Part shown: in pieces, positions 43,235 through 43,951 of the stretch
Numbering within the stretch: the stretch's first letter is position 1
Layout of the letters: each line of letters starts with the position of its first letter
Source: JAWLBM01 sp041687675
GTDB taxonomy: Bacteria; Pseudomonadota; Alphaproteobacteria; Rhizobiales; Pleomorphomonadaceae
Direction of reading: 5' to 3'
Length of the DNA stretch: 43,951 nucleotides
Assembly: GCA_041687675.1 (NCBI GenBank)
Contig: JAWLBM010000040.1
Span: 1 to 43,951, forward strand
Position numbers and translations under genes: made by a program
Notes under the pieces: model-generated
Databases searched by the model: none
What the model was told of the DNA's origin: nothing
Seen by the model: only the letters and a program-made list of their open reading frames with translations

Positions 43235-43732
43235 ATGGACGAGACGATCACCAGGACGAACGCCGCGGGGAGCCGGGCCGACGCCCCGTCCCCGCGCGAG
43301 CGGCGCCCCGCCAGGGTCGACGCGCCCGCGCGCGCGTCCGTGCGCGCCATGCTGCGCGACAGCGGCCTCAGGCCGACGCGCCAGCGCATGGCGCTCGGCG
43401 AGCTGATGTTCGCCCGCGGCCACCGCCACATCAGCGCCGAGCAGCTGCACGAGGAGGCCGTCGCCGCCCGCGTGCCGGTGAGCCTCGCCACCGTCTACAA
43501 CACGCTGCACCAGTTCACCGGCGCCGGCCTGTTGCGCGAGGTGGCGATCGACGGCACCAAGACCTACTTCGACACCAACGTCGACGACCACCACCACTTC
43601 TTCGTCGAGGGCGAGAACATCGTCTACGACATCCCCGGCTCCGGCGTCGGCATCAGCCAGATCCCCGAGGCCCCCGAGGGCATGGAGATCGTCCGCGTCG
43701 ACGTGGTCGTGAGGGTCCGCCCGAAGCGGTGA
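43235..43732 (+). CDS. irr: Fur-family iron response regulator Irr
   Basis: A 165-residue Fur-family protein. An alanine/arginine-rich N-terminal extension (1-35) precedes the winged helix (LRDSGLRPTRQRMALGELMFARGHRHISAEQLHEEA ... LATVYNTLHQF). The dimerisation half carries His119-His121 (DDHHHFFVEG), the HxH haem/metal region typical of Irr. No GCPWHD-type haem regulatory motif is present. Irr represses or activates iron and haem genes when haem is low. The position beside fabA is the common rhizobial arrangement. The ATG at 43235 follows GGCGGA; an overlapping upstream ATG (43225) is in another frame. Confidence 0.9.
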   Translation: MDETITRTNAAGSRADAPSPRERRPARVDAPARASVRAMLRDSGLRPTRQRMALGELMFARGHRHISAEQLHEEAVAARVPVSLATVYNTLHQFTGAGLLREVAIDGTKTYFDTNVDDHHHFFVEGENIVYDIPGSGVGISQIPEAPEGMEIVRVDVVVRVRPKR

Positions 43733-43800
43733 GGGGCACACCTCCCCGCCACCGCCATCCGAGGACGGTCCGGGGTTGCGCGACCAGCAAGCCGCCCGCT

Positions 43801-43922
43801 CCCCTTCTCCCCTCCCGGGGAGAAGGTGCCGGCGAATGCCGGCGGATGAGGGGCGCCCGGCCGGAGGGGTTCACCCCTCATCCGCCCTTCGGGCACCTTC
43901 TCCCCAGGGGGAGAAGGGAAGG
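43801..43922. repeat. Inverted pair of REP-like palindromic elements
   Basis: The left copy (about 43801-43853) reads CCTTCTCCCC...GGGGAGAAGGTGCC and ends GGCGGATGAGGGG. The right copy (about 43873-43918) is its approximate reverse complement: CCCCTCATCCGCC ... GGCACCTTCTCCCC ... GGGAGAAGGG. Each copy can fold on itself (CCTTCTCCCC against GGGGAGAAGG), and the two can pair with each other. This is the well-known intergenic repeat family of Hyphomicrobiales genomes. It lies 70 bases after irr and may act as its transcript end. Confidence 0.8.
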
Positions 43923-43951
43923 CCGCCGCCGCGGCGATCAGGGACCAGCCG

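Overview
This is a high-GC window from an alphaproteobacterium, most likely of the Hyphomicrobiales (Rhizobiales). Four things point there: an Irr-type Fur regulator divergent from fabA-fabB-fabI, a leftward mdh-sucC-sucD-sucA-sucB-lpdA operon, a zeta-type (DUF1476) F-ATPase inhibitor, and a REP-like inverted repeat pair of the kind common in that order. I cannot name the genus. No tRNA, rRNA, CRISPR array, transposase or phage gene was found.

Layout. 1-3.5 kb: a possible gene start running off the left edge, a universal stress protein, the DUF1476 protein, a 5'-truncated creD remnant, a GH51-like protein that has lost both catalytic glutamates, and a 0.7-kb gene-free, less GC-rich stretch. 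3.5-9.4 kb: a double cold-shock-domain protein with a structured leader, a YbaK-type deacylase, a secreted SH3 protein, an aldo/keto reductase and, convergent with it, a type II P-type ATPase. 9.6-17.1 kb: a sugar module. A leftward pair, an unusual winged-helix/solute-binding-protein fusion and an SDR dehydrogenase, is divergent from a CUT2 ABC transporter with one binding protein, two permeases and one double ATPase. 17.2-19.3 kb: a secreted histidine phosphatase, a DUF6152/DUF6644-like pair and pyroglutamyl peptidase. 19.3-22.4 kb: a LacI regulator translationally coupled to a UDG-family protein; three matching operators around a rightward promoter; then a 39-residue ORF, a DJ-1/PfpI remnant and a second SDR. 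22.5-24.3 kb: an aerotaxis-like receptor split into a PAS protein and an MCP. 24.3-28.2 kb: a coupled HupE/PpiC/DUF3604 cassette.

28.4-38 kb is the TCA operon, from malate dehydrogenase through succinyl-CoA synthetase to 2-oxoglutarate dehydrogenase E1, E2 and E3. A DUF4160-DUF2442 pair sits between sucB and lpdA, and hairpins lie in three of the intercistronic gaps. 38-40.2 kb holds a divergent pair, an alpha/beta hydrolase and a DUF1624 membrane acyltransferase-like protein. 40.3-43.7 kb holds fabI, fabB and fabA divergent from irr, followed by the inverted REP-like pair.

The best candidates for undescribed biology are the winged-helix/SBP fusion next to a sugar transporter of a different class, the HupE-PpiC-DUF3604 cassette, the DUF4160-DUF2442 pair inside a core TCA operon, and the LacI regulon with its tiny ORF. 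All calls were made by reading the sequence; no database search was run.
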